This document shows, in pieces, positions 32,156 to 44,364 of a stretch of DNA of 64,000 bases (positions are counted from its first letter, which is position 1; every line of letters begins with the position of its first letter). A program made the translations under genes and the position numbers. This DNA is from Sabethes cyaneus. Lineage: Eukaryota > Arthropoda > Insecta > Diptera > Culicidae. The notes under the pieces are model-generated. The model was not told where the DNA came from, searched no databases, and saw only the letters and a list, made by a program, of their open reading frames with translations. The stretch is from contig NC_071354.1 of the NCBI RefSeq assembly GCF_943734655.1, positions 37,163,347 to 37,227,346 of the forward strand, in the 5' to 3' direction.

Positions 32156-35100
32156 TTACAGTTTGCACTTGCTACCCTTTGGTTTTATGTCGACGTATGG
32201 TTGCACCACCGGGTACAATGCGCGAGCCGATTTGAACCCAACTAGGTCGCAAATTTTAACGAAGTCCTTCACGTTTGTGGTATCATTTGCATTTTGTTCG
32301 ACGGTTTCGGCCGGCGCATCCTTACCGGCAGCACCACCCTCCGCAGTCGAGATCACATGGATGGACAGTGTCCGCCGTGATGGTGCGCCCAGGACAATGA
32401 ATTCCTGAAAGGAAACGGAAAAAGGGGATTCATATTATATTAAAATCGTTTTTCTGGACGCATGTCCTAGCATGCATAGCTGAGCATAAAATGAGCATCA
32501 AAATATTGCCATTAACAGTGTAGCAGAGGACATTATCGGGCACATGGCCCGAAACAACTGGTATGATGATGAAGGTAGGCTGATAATAGATGAGGAAAGC
32601 GCTGCGCGGTCGGCATTACTATACAATGCCACTCGTCAGAACGTGGAAAGACACAGACAGAGGAAGCAGCGAGCTCACATCTTCCGGGAGAACAAGCGCT
32701 GCCTGGCAGAGCAGCAGTATGCGCAGTTGGCGCAGCAGCACCGTTCTCGAAAAACGCCAAAGTTCTACGAGAAACTGCAAAGGTTTTGTGCCGCGAACCC
32801 AAATGTGCAGGCGTAAGAATGGTCATATCTTGACGGGCGATCATGAGGTGACAGAAAGATGGAAGTAACCTTCGATGAACACTCCTACCTCTACCTCCTC
32901 GTGGTACCATCCGGGATACGTACCATAGTGGAAATCGGACAACCGGTGGTATCTAGGGTCGTATGCGGATAGAGGGGGTACTCATGCGAAGGCTGAGTGT
33001 AAACTCTCCACCTGCAAATGATGGATCTCGGTAGAAGCATGTTCAATGAACCTGAAAATACTGAGAACCTGAGCAGAGGGTCCAAAGCCCCCAAAGGAGG
33101 ATGGTTTTGATAGCTGTTATCGAGGCTAAAAGTAATAACGTGAATGAATAAACCCCTAATCCAAGGCGTCATGCGACCCGTGGCGAGGGGTAAATTGTGA
33201 GGGGAGGGGGTTCTGTAAATACTCAGCCTCAAACGGAGCCTGTGGAGTACCAGAGCGCCCTCCACAGTAATCAGCCCTTTCCGCATCATGAGGGGCCCTG
33301 ATGCGGCGGACTTTTCTTTCCCCTCAGCTCGTGGGATTCTATATGAACAATCATAACAACCAAACTGCCCATAAATGGAAGACAGTCACATATGCAAAAA
33401 CTTGCAGCGGTGAAAAACGCATTTGAAACCGCTACATTTTTTTCTTTAATATTGAGTAAATTTTGGAAACAAATCGTCCAAATCATCATAATATTACTTG
33501 AATGTACACTATAGAATACTTTTACAAGAAATTTGTTCACAAGTGACCTAAAATTTGTTCCAAAACTTATAAAAACTACCGAAGTTACTGATATGCGTTT
33601 ATTTGTGCTTGAATAAGCAAGAATAAACGCATAACAGTCACACTCACAGCATGCCTTGATCCTTGCGTTGCCGGTGAACCGGTGACTGCCGGTGGAGTAT
33701 TTTCACGACCACGTGCCGTTGTTGTTTTGATAATTCACGTGCACGTTTAATTCAACTGCTTCAAATGTCTGTACAGAACTATTTGAAATTTTACGGGAGT
33801 AAGGATAACTCTGAAGATAAATTTCCAGTTTCTAGCATTTTCTGCTTTTATTTGTAATTTGTCAACGTGGGGTCGCATAAGGGGTTTTGTTCAACTCAGA
33901 AACTGGTCGCTTTCCTGTGTCAGGAACACTCCCAGAACGTGTCCGAGTGTGACCAATGTGTTCCTGGACATATTATATGACGACAAATGAACTATTTTGA
34001 GCTAGTTTTGCACTCTCGCGTACTTAGAGATGTCACACGTTGTATTTTAGTTCTATTCAGAAACTGATCCCCGTAGGGGTATCCGGAGCATTTTCGGATA
34101 TGTGGTTAGATATGGTCAATGACGTCTTGAACAATTTATATAACTACCAATGGTCTAGTTTTGCAAATTCGAGTACCTACTTAGAGGTGTCGTATAATGG
34201 AATTATTGTGATTCAAGGTGGTTCAAGTTCCATATATTCCGGAACTTGTTCCGACTATAGCTTCGGAACCGTCTCTCCGCTCCAAATTTTCTTCAATAGT
34301 GTTCTTGTAGGCCATAAAATTTTCGTTTGGTAGTAGTTGCAGTCAAATCGGTTAAGGAATTTCTAAAATCAAATGCTTATTCATATATTTTCACTACTGT
34401 GACTGTTATGCGTTTATTTGTAATATGGGACTGACATAGTTTAATATTTTTTTCAACATTTTGGGAACAAACATAGCTTTTTTGTTTGAAATATTGAAAG
34501 AATAAGTATTTTAAAGATGATTCCCAGGTTTATCTCAAAAATGGTGAAAAGTCATATGGGACTGTTATGCGTTTATGGGCAGCAAAATAACTTAAGATGA
34601 AATTAGTCGTCATCTATTCTGCAATTTTCAAAAGCAGTTTTTTTGTTTGAAACAAAAATTCTGTTTATGACAACATATTGGCATGAAGAATGCAGTATTT
34701 AAATTTTTATAAACAGAATCCCGCTTTTAGGCCCAAAAACTGCTTCTGAAATTGAGCTCTTTGATGAAAAGTTAATGACTGCTAATTTCCCGTTAACTTC
34801 AGTGAGCGCGTACGGATTAGACAATCCGTTCGCAAGACGCAAGACGCAAGAGATCCAGAGATCTCCGCCGATGGATACGAGTAGAAGCGCCAGCGTAAGC
34901 GGAAAGGGAAGCGGGACACTTGTCGCTCCAACTGCATCTACGCCGGACGCAGTGATGAACGGCCCGTCGCTAATAAAAGCAGAGGAAGGAAAAAGCAGTA
35001 TCATGTCACCAAGAGTGGTAGCGGCGTCTCATCAGCTCGATGCCATTATCGAGTTCGTGGCAGGTCGCAGCACCCTGGCGAAGGACCTGAAACCAAGTCT

Positions 35101-38100
35101 GCTCATGCTTCGAAGCACCATGCGTGCTGCGACGAAGCAACACAGTGAACTCGAAGCGCGAGTAAAAGTGGCAGAGAAAGAGACCGAGAAGGCGTTTGAA
35201 TCGAGGTATGTACAAACGGATGCCTGCCTGTCAACGACTGACCACACCGTATCCACCAAACGTGCAAGGCAGTCCCCAGGGGAAGAAACCCCTACGGGCC
35301 CGAAGAAGCGGCGCGATCGCTGAGGGTCACAAGCCAACTGAAGAACCCACCGAGGGTAACAAGACGCAGTTGGCATCCGACAATTAGTGGGAATTAGTGA
35401 AAAAGAAGAAGGCCAGGAAGAAAGAGGAGGGTCGAACTCCACCGAAAGTGGTCAGAAAAAAGAGGAGCAAAGGCGATAACCTTATCCTTAAAACTGATGG
35501 GCTGAGATATTCAGAAGTTTTGAAGGCCATGAGAGGGGACGATCAGCTGAAGGGCCTTGGCGCGGATGTGCGGAGCATCCGCCGCTCCCGCACGGGCGAC
35601 ATGATCCTTGAGCTCAAAAAGAATGCCACTGAGAAGGGTTCTGCCTACAAAGTGCTGGCAGAAAAGGTCCTTGGTGCTAGGGTACAGATCCGCGCACTAA
35701 CGCCTGAGATGTCTCTCCAGCTAAAAATCTGGACGAGATTACTGAAGCGGTCGAACTGGCACGAGTTTTCAAGAAGCAATGTAACGTTGTGGTGACTACC
35801 GAAGCAGTTCGCCTGCGAAAGGGACCGGCGGGAACCCAGGTAGCTACAATAGGACTTCCACTGGTAGACGGAAACCCGTCTTGAAATTGGCTAAGCTGAA
35901 GCCACCTGTGTAGGAGATGTGCCACTGCGGGCCATATAGCGAGGGATATATGCCTGGGGTCGGATTCTGCTTGAGGCTCTGGCAAAGCTCAACGTAGATC
36001 TGGCCAACGTCAGCACCACAAGTACCTTCAGTAGGAATGGTGCAGAGTCTATCATCGACGTGACATTCGGCAGTCCTGGTCTGATAGGAGAGTGGAGGGT
36101 AGACAATGGCTACACTCACAGTGACCATCACGCGGTCCGCTATGGGGCGGTCAGATAACGAGGCGGCAGACGGCGGGTAGAGCCAGCACTCCAACCACCC
36201 GTAGATGAAAGACATCATACTTCGATTCCGAAGTATTTGTGGAAGCGATCCGAAGAAAGTGCGGTGATCGCGATATGCCCGATCCGAGCGCTGATCTTTT
36301 GTTTGAGGTGCTGTCGCGAGCGTGTGACGCCACCATATCTTGGAAAAGGCGACCTGGTATGGTAGGTCATCGGCTTACTGGTGGACAGAAGAAATTGCGG
36401 AACTCCGAGGAGCCTGCTTTCGTGCAAGGAGAATTATGCAAAGAGCTCGTTCGGACGAGGGCAGAGCAGATAATCGAGGAGCACTAGTTATGTGCTAGTG
36501 CCAATGCGAACCTGTGGGGTGATGCCTACAGGGTCGTAATGGCAAAGACCTAGGGCTTGATGGCGCCCGCAGAGCGATCACCAGAGATGCTGGAGCGGAT
36601 CATCGAGGGCCTCTTTCCGAACATCCAAAGTAACGTGGGCGACAGCGGTTTAGAGGTCGGGGAAGAAGCGACGGTTACGAACGAGGAACTCATTGAGATC
36701 GCTAAATCCCTAAAGGTCCGGGTGTCCCCTCGTCATATAGGCCGATCTGTCTGCTGGTGCTGGAGAGGGTTGTTCCACAGACAAACAGACGAGACCTTCG
36801 CGTGAATTCCATCGTCCAATCAAAAACCACTCATTTTTCAAAAAATCATGTTTCGCAACATGGCCACACCGCGGCACGCGAGTGTTACTTCGAGTTTTCA
36901 GTATAAAACCATACAAATGTAAAAACCCTACAGCATAAAGCCCTGCAAATGCAAGCTACTCCGCAACATGCATAACAGAGGGTGCTAGTGTGCAAGCAAA
37001 ATGTGTAGTACGATGGTTTTTAATAAAGGATTTTCTTCTATGTGGCATGTCAGTTCGTCAGTGGTTATTCTTAACAGTCTCCTACAGTACACTGAGGGTA
37101 CAAACGGTCTGTCAAGGAACCAATCCGGCTTCCGAAAAGGCAAATCTACGGTGGATGCTATCTTGCCTGTCACTAAGACAGCCGAGGTGGCGATCCAGCG
37201 CAAGAGGACAGGTATCTGCTATTGCGCAGTTGTCACGCTCGACGTGAGAAATGCGTTTAATAGCGCTAGCTGGGACTCCATAGCCAACTCGCTTCGAAAC
37301 GTCTAAGTTCCGGTGTCGCTGTACAGGATTCTGGAAAAATATTCCCAGAATCGTGTGCTATGCTACAACACGGAGGTCAGAAGTGCGTTCCAATTACCGC
37401 AGGGGTTCCGCAAGGTTCCACACTGGGCCCGGTGTTATGGAACGCCATGTATGACGAGGTGTTGAGGCTAAGTCCCGATAGGGGTGGTGATTGTCGGCTT
37501 TACGGACGACATCACCTTAGAAGTCTACGGTGAATCTATCAGAGAGGTTGAGTTGACGGCTGCCCACTCTATACGCATTGCTGAAGATTGGATGCGATCC
37601 AGGAAACTGGAGCTAGCGCATCATAAAACGGAGGTGATCGTGGTGAACAACCGCAAGTCGGTGCAACAAGCAAATATCAGCGTCGGGGACTGCACTATTT
37701 CGCCAACGCGGTCCTAGAAACTCCTGGGAGCCATGGTCGACGACAAGCTCAAGTTCGGGAGCCACCTCGACTATGTCTGAAAGAAGGCTTCCACAGCTAT
37801 TTCGACATTATCTCGTATGATATCTAATAGCACTGCGGTATATGGCAGCAAGCGAAGGCTATTAGCCAACGTGGTCCAGTCCATACTCAGGTATGATGGG
37901 CCGGTATGGTCATCGGCGTTAGGTGGCAAAAGCTATCTAGCCAAGCTGGAAAGCACCAATCGTCTCATGTGCTTGAGAGTGGCGAGTGCGTATCGCTCAG
38001 TTTCACATGATGCAATCTGCGTCTTAGCGGGAATGATGCCTATTGGCATCATCATCAGCGAGGACGTAGAGTGCTTCAACCATTTTGGATTGAGGCTCGA

Positions 38101-41100
38101 GTAGGGTTTTAGTGGGATCCTCACGCCCCATTAGGGGGTCGGGATACCAAACCCCACTCCCTGAGTTGTCTTCTCTGGTGTCTGATAGTACCGTATTCTA
38201 AGGTGCTCAGCAGATTTCCCTACTCGTAAAAAAAATGCCGCCTGCAAAGTAGGTCCCATGTTTTGTATTTATGGCCCTATGGGGCTGCTACTGCGTTGAT
38301 AGGAAAAAGAGCGTCCATTTGGCTCATTTCAATACTTTTGAATAGCTTACCGATGTCACCGAAGTTTCCATTAACTTAGTTTCCGAAGCAGTTCTGGTCG
38401 CTAGCTTAGCTTCTTCTTTTAGATAATTGCGCGAGTAATATCACCAAAATTTGTCAGGCCACTGAACTAGAACGCTCGGTGCCAAAACGTCCAGTAACGA
38501 GCCTATTCTGGAAATATGCTTCGCTCCTGTTTTATGGAGTGATGGCAAAGGCAGAGATATCGATGGCCTTGATCACTTGACCCATCGACAGTCCAAACTA
38601 GAATGAGCATAAATTCACACTCATAGTTATAGAACCGCAATGATGCTTATGTATGTTATGGATTTTTAAGCTATGGCAAATCAGCAATGCTTATTCCAAC
38701 CAATCACAGAACCGCATTTATAGTTAGAAAATACCTATTATTTGTCAGTTTTTTAAAGTTTGTTAGGGAAACATACATTGGCGTAACTAGGGGGGGGCTA
38801 AAGGGGGCTAAGCCCCCCCTAGAAGACATTTAGCCCCCCCCTAGAATATTTAAGCTAGATTTTTAAATTTAAGAAAAAACTTTAGTTAGATAACTTTACA
38901 TAATAAAAACCTAAGAGTAATTTTTATATGCATCACAACTTAAAGTTCCTATGCATCAATGCACATTTAATCTTGATATGCAAGGAAATAAAATGGGCGA
39001 AAAAATGGCAGGGGCTATAGCCCCCCTAGAAATGAGCGCTAGTTCCGCCAATGGAAACATATAATTTAACATGTTGTAACAGAAAAATTTCCTATCGATT
39101 GATTCTAATAGCATGTGTGCAAAACGTAACCGCTTTTCGTTACATATAGTTCTCTTCTCCTTCTTCTAAAATGCACCCCAGTATAGAAATCAATGCTGTA
39201 TAAAACTTACCTTATAGTAATCGATTATCTGCTGCTTTGTTAACGTTTTCAAGAAAGCGACCTCAACCTGAGCACGGTTAAAATGGAACTGCTGTAGAGA
39301 GATTTCGTTAAGAAACTTGGCAAACTGAGTGGACAGTCGTTTCGGTTTTTCTAGCTTCTGTGCTGCAAGCGCTTCCTTGTGGCGGTCGAACTCCTCGTCG
39401 GTCATGGTTTCCAAATAATTCTAATATATAGTAAAAACATGGTTACTATTGCATAAAAATGCGCATAATACCGACGACAATACTTACAGAAATTCCGTTC
39501 AAGAAACTCTCTATCCGATCCTCAACGTAAGCAGGATGCTTTGTTGATTGCACTATTATGCGGATTCCTTGTACACCGTTGGATTTACGCGACCCACAAA
39601 ATACAATGTAACCTAGCTGCTCTTGCGTGCGCAACTGGTTGTAGCAGGGCTCGCTAATAATTTGGGAAACCAGATCAATATACACGTTGGACTGATCGTT
39701 CTGCATACCACACTGCACATACAGTTCCGCACAGGAACTCTTATGATATTCGTTGTTGGTTTCAAATAAGCAGTTTTCGCCTAAAGCGTTAAATTATAAA
39801 GAGCATGTTCTGGAATGTGTTTTCTGATGCTTACCTGTATTGAGTTTATACTCCCGTTTTAGCATCAACTGGCGAGCCAGAAGTGGTGCCACGCTAGCAT
39901 CTGTATTCTTTAGCCTATCTTCTACTTTTCGAGATATCTCCATCGCTTGTTCCTTATTGATATTTCCGTGTATAAAACATTCTACATGCATTCGAGATAG
40001 TAATTCATCTATAAATGACCGCAGCCGTTCCACAGTTATTACTAAAAGAAAAGCAAAGTGTGAAGGTCTTTGCCTAGTAGCAGGAACGCGTTCTACAATA
40101 AAAGTTATCCAATGATCAAAGGGAACTAATTTACTTACATTCCGAAGCATCTATAAGCTCCTGTTTTGACCAAGCCTGTTCGCTCAACAACAGAGCCAAA
40201 TAGTAGACGGCGTGGTGGTACGGCTGTTCCGCATTATAATTTTTCAAATTGCGAACATACTGCTCCTTCAGAATTTCAAAACGTTTTTCGTCAATTTCAA
40301 AATTATACATGTCATTTAAAACTTTTTCCAGCAAAATATGTTGCTTGTGATTGTATCCTCCAATTGATATCTGCCGGAAAAAATAGTATTCAAGGCCTAC
40401 TTCTCCATTGTCGGCGTTCAAAAACTTACACTAATTCCATGCGTAGTGTTGGCAACCATCAATCGCAAACCGGCCAGATCGGCATCATAGAGATACTCGT
40501 TCAGATGGTCCCTGAATAGCTGCACGTACAAATGCGTCAAGTTACAATTTAAAGGATCAGAGTACACGATCGGGCTGCAGAAATCGAAATTCATTAACGT
40601 TTTAGGCGTAAGATACTCGACATCCTGTTTGAACCAGACGCGCATCATCGGTGTATTGTAAATAATAGCTGGAAAATTTTCAACATCAGCGTCGACAGGA
40701 ACCAGCTCAAAATCGGTCGGAATAAATGGGTTGGGCTTCGGCAGATGCAATTTTTCGTTCATATCAGCTTTAGCCCAACTCTACAAACAAAGAGGAATAG
40801 ATTATCAAAAAGCCTCAAATTACACACATTATTCATTCACTAACATCCAAAACACTTTTGGGTACTTTTTCCGATGCATATTTGGTTCCATACCATTTCT
40901 CTACGCGATTAGCCTTTTCTTCGCACTTTTGACCAACGATAACGATTCGACAATTTTCTGGTCGGAAACTATTCCACAAATTCTCGATCAGATCCGGCCG
41001 CCACTCAGACATCAAGTACGGTGCCGCAAGAACTTCCTCTAGCGGATAACTCTGCATCGCAAGCACCACATCGGACACCAACGACTGCGGATGTTCCTTG

Positions 41101-42736
41101 TCTTTGAAGCGGAATTGCATTTCGCACAGGTTACGATATTCATCAAAAATCCACCTTTGCGGTCCCTCCCTTTTAAGCATATTGATATATTGAAACACAA
41201 TCGCAACGATGTCATCAATGTGCTCGAAACCATCCTGAGTCAGATCAACCATAACATCGAAAACTCCGAACCCCCGGCCAATGGTTTCATAGCTACCGAT
41301 AAGATTATTGCACCAACCTTTGGCCTTCAACTCCGACAGTATGCTACCTTTTCCCTCGTGGCCTATCAAATGACTACAATAAAGTTGCGGTCCGGCCTTG
41401 TAGTATTGGTCCAGGTCTTCCGTCTGAAAGGCGATTGTTAACGAACGCGTATCCTTCACAGGAACCACCATCGTCTTGGTGGCCAGTTGCTCCTCACCAA
41501 AGGGAAACTTCCTCCAGGACGGTGCTTCTACTTCTTTCCGTTCAATGTCGGAGAACATCTGCACCACCATTGATTCCAGTTCATCAAGCGATTCCTTACC
41601 GAACACCGCTAGATGCATGAGGTTAGCCGAGTACCATTTAGTATGAAATTTTATTAGTTCATCCCGAGTGTTAATTCCAGATTCCTTGGGATCGTCTAGT
41701 AAACTTTTTTTGTTACCTGTGCCAAATTTTTTATAAGGATGACTGGGATCGCACAAAGATTTGTTAACCTGTCGTAGTCGCCAACCATCAATCGACAGAT
41801 TTTTCTCATGTTCGGAGTGAACTGCATTGATTTCTCGCTCGGTGGCCTGTTCGGTAAAGAGAGGGGCGATGAAGAATTGCGAAAAACGGTCCAGTGCTTC
41901 ATGCAGTTTCTCTGGGACCACATCGAAATAATACTTCGTGCTGTCAGCGTAGGTGGCCGCGTTTGAGCTTCCACCGTTCGACGACAGAAACGCCATATAA
42001 TCGTTCTCGTTAACATACTTCTCCGTTCCAAGAAACAGCATATGTTCGCAAAAGTGAGCTAATCCGGGTATTTCGTCCGGATCACTCAGATGCCCTACTT
42101 GCACTGACATGGCAGCAGCCGATTTATCGGTAGTTGGATCCGAAATTAGCAGTACTTTTAGGCCGTTCTCAAGTTGCAGTCCACGATAGTTGCGATTGTC
42201 CTGTTGCGACTTGGTGATATTGTCGTATCTAGTTAGTTTCGCGGCGCCCGCAGCAGCTGTAGCAGCAGCCAGCTGCGAAATTGGCACATTATGCGCCAGA
42301 CCAGCATTCTCCATAATGTTTAAGCTTTTCTGATTGCTACCGCCACCCGGCTTACCGTTGTGCACCAATCTAGTGGATAGTCGTATGCGCAAAGAATTCC
42401 TGCAACAGCGAAAAATAACACTTTACAAAAATGGAATTACAAGAGTGCCTGTCAATAGCGGACCAGCTGAATTTATTTTATTTGTACAATTGGTATCAAT
42501 CTGAGGCATCAATGTGTATCATTAGATGCGGAGCAAACAACCGAACAAATGGTGAATTATGACCGCTGGACAAAGTTTGATTTGGTGACTTAAGAGTGTT
42601 GCTTAGTATTGCACAAAATTCAGAACGGTGTTACGTTACAATACCAAGGTGAATGTCCTCAAACCTACCTTGATATTTTCAACGAACTTCGATCACGAAT
42701 AGTCCATGAAAATTGGCGAAAAATTTGATGATACAT
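32156..42736 (-). CDS. Ide: insulin-degrading enzyme (insulysin, M16A)
   Basis: A zinc metalloprotease that degrades insulin, amyloid-type peptides and mitochondrial presequences. Eight coding exons: 42736-42669, 42399-40845, 40780-40430, 40370-40139, 40041-39835, 39780-39488, 39420-39211 and 32404-32156. They total 3165 nt (1054 codons plus stop; human IDE has 1019 residues), with all borders GT/AG and phases matching. The inverted zinc motif HFCEH is at about residues 138-142 (His, Glu, His), with the third ligand in EINAVHSEHEKN downstream. Further family blocks are RFKDKEHPQ, WYGTKYASE, NFDFCSPIVY, EQPYHHAVYYL, SEPCYNQLRTQEQLGYIVF and LKTLTKQQIIDYYK. Exon 1 was inferred from an ATG at 42736 after an in-frame TAG and gives an Arg-rich, acid-poor leader (MYHQIFRQFSWTIRDR), a likely mitochondrial presequence. 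A second Met at about residue 52 parallels the internal start of human IDE. The tail ends CKL. The last intron (32405-39210) holds transposons. Confidence 0.95.
32530..32880 (+). mobile_element. RTE-like LINE connector fragment in Ide intron
   Basis: The plus-strand frame ARNNWYDDEGRLIIDEESAA and TRQNVERHRQRKQRAHIFRE, then KTPKFYEKLQR, matches the connector region of the RTE-like family (compare 27880-28080). Only this piece remains. Confidence 0.65.
32881..33619. other. Ide intron sequence without recognised features
   Basis: No family-level similarity was recognised on either strand. Short open frames at 32891-33289 (minus) and 33286-33540 (minus) carry no known motif. Confidence 0.35.
33620..34415. 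repeat. inverted-repeat-bounded segment with an internal direct repeat
   Basis: AATAAACGCATAACAGTCAC (33621 onward) and GTGACTGTTATGCGTTTATT (ending about 34411) are inverted repeats of 20 bp. Inside, two related units of about 150-160 bp start at about 33895 and 34055 (cagaaactg...; tagttttgca...; acttagagrtgtc). Further TGTTATGCGTTTAT words occur at 34563. It may be a non-autonomous transposon; no target duplication was confirmed. Confidence 0.45.
34770..38260 (+). mobile_element. decayed R1-clade LINE in the last Ide intron
   Basis: Two-ORF layout on the sense strand opposite to Ide. ORF1 (about 34775-35910) is a gag-like, Arg/Lys-rich frame (182 codons open to 35323, then shifted) ending in a CCHC-like knuckle (CRRCATAGHIARDICLG near 35910). 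ORF2 keeps the endonuclease C-terminus (ESIIDVTFGSPGLIGEWRV, YTHSDHHAVRYG), a connector, and RT parts (SGFRKGKSTVDAI near 37125, VTLDVRNAFNSASWDSI, VGFTDDITLEVYGE near 37490, LGAMVDDKLKFGSHLDYV). The catalytic box reads FTDD. Stops, shifts and a roughly 250-bp unrelated stretch at 36815-37060 show long decay. Confidence 0.75.
38776..39053. repeat. 278-bp hAT-type MITE with 8-bp target duplication
   Basis: It starts CATTGGCGTAACTAG and ends CTAGTTCCGCCAATG (15-bp inverted termini, one mismatch). It is flanked by GAAACATA at 38768-38775 and 39054-39061. The core has G- and C-runs (aggggggggct and agcccccc) that pair with each other. The 8-bp duplication points to a hAT-superfamily parent. It lies in the last Ide intron. 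Confidence 0.8.
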
Positions 42737-42983
42737 GAAATAACGCTAATTCTGCTATCCGGGGGTCACTTTTTATCCGAAACAATAGAGCAAAATAATA
42801 CTTTTTTCTTGAATAAAAATTTCTCGTTTCTTTACGAAACAGCACCTATATGCAATTTGCGAGAAACGGGAATGACAAGGAGAATGATGATGATTTGATA
42901 ACTGACAACAGAGCTGACCGATATTAAAGAGTGCCAAAGAGCATCATTACCGCCTTTATTGACAACAACTGACCCAAACGAGC

Positions 42984-44127
42984 TTGAATTGGGTCCTAAA
43001 GCCCTATGTCGTTTTTAGCTTGAATCGATGAGGTTAGGGTTAGGAACACATATTTTGATATTCAATTTTATATTTTTAGGCTATTGCCGTTAAAAACCTT
43101 TTTTTTTTAATTTTGTGAAATTTTGAACAAAAAATAAACATTTGGGCAACCTTATATAGACAAACTATAGTTGTACATGGTTGTGTCAAGCGGTGTCTAG
43201 ACAACACGAATTATAAAAAGAAACCATAGTCTTGAAATGTCACGGAAAACTTTTTGTTTACCTTCACGCTCATGTGATAGTGTGTCAAAAAGTCAAAAGT
43301 TGCAAAGTCAGGAAATGGCTTGGCAATCGCGACCTAAAACATTTTCTGAGTTTACAGCTCATTTTCCGGTTCCGGTCATCTCAGTTTAATTAAGGCCTTT
43401 GTCAAAATCAGCAATAAACGTAGTGACTGCACTTGGTCACAGCGTGGATGGCTTCAGTTTTCAGATGCAACACCCGCCATCGAGATGCGACCGTGTTTGG
43501 TTAGAAACGCACAGAAATTTTTGGTCTGCCGTTCGCCCTACTGCTGATTCACATCGGAGTAGCAGAACATACCAATCTGATTGATAATACGGTGCCAGTT
43601 TCGGTTGGCGTTTTTTTTTCATACTGTTCTGCGGGGTCGATTGTACCGAGATTATACTGTTGGCCATCAGTTTGACATCGTTTAGTCATTCTTAGCGCAA
43701 ACTAGATTTGGACAAAGTCTAGCACCGTGAATCGATGGATTGGAATACATTGCCCGAATCAAAACTTTTATCCGATAACTAGTACAAATTTGATGTTCCA
43801 CTTCCTCACGACCAGCAAAACGCAGACAAGCACAAGAGACAACTGCGAAGCTGTAACTGTCAAAACGATCAGCTGCTCTAATGTCAAACCAGAGTTGCCA
43901 GTGAGAAAAAGTTATCATTGTTGCCAGAAACGTGTTATTTTCGTTATGTCAAGGAAGATCTCTAATGTCAAGGGAGAATAAAATACAATATTTTTGTTTT
44001 TTAATTTTTTAGTGCTCTGCATCTTTTTAAAAAAGAAAAAACTATACTCTGGTAGTCATAATGGGAAGCTTTATCGTTCCTTCTAAAAAAATCATCTTTT
44101 TATCACAAATTTTAGGACCCAATTCAA
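42984..44127. repeat. candidate 1.1-kb transposon with 17-bp inverted ends
   Basis: TTGAATTGGGTCCTAAA (42984-43000) and TTTAGGACCCAATTCAA (44111-44127) are perfect inverted repeats. The interior has no transposase-like frame. Because the ends contain AATT, an apparent AATT duplication is uninformative. It starts about 250 bp upstream of the Ide initiator. Confidence 0.5.
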
Positions 44128-44364
44128 ATTTTGCTTTTCCGCAACCGCATCCGCTTCACTGCCACATAGTCAATCAACCGACCTGCTGTACGGGCAATCC
44201 ACCCATAATCACGAAGTGGTTCACAGCCTAAGAACGAGTTCGTGCGAAAGCAAAGGGAAAGAGATTGGAAATGACGGATACGCTGGAGGTTTGCCAACTT
44301 TGAATGAGAAGAAAGTATTTATATCGTTTAAAAGCCAAACCTGCGTATTGGTTGGACGGTCTCA

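Noticed and set aside
36557..36805. Independent 82-codon gene
   Set aside because: It is the connector part of the decayed R1-type LINE, in order with endonuclease and RT remains.
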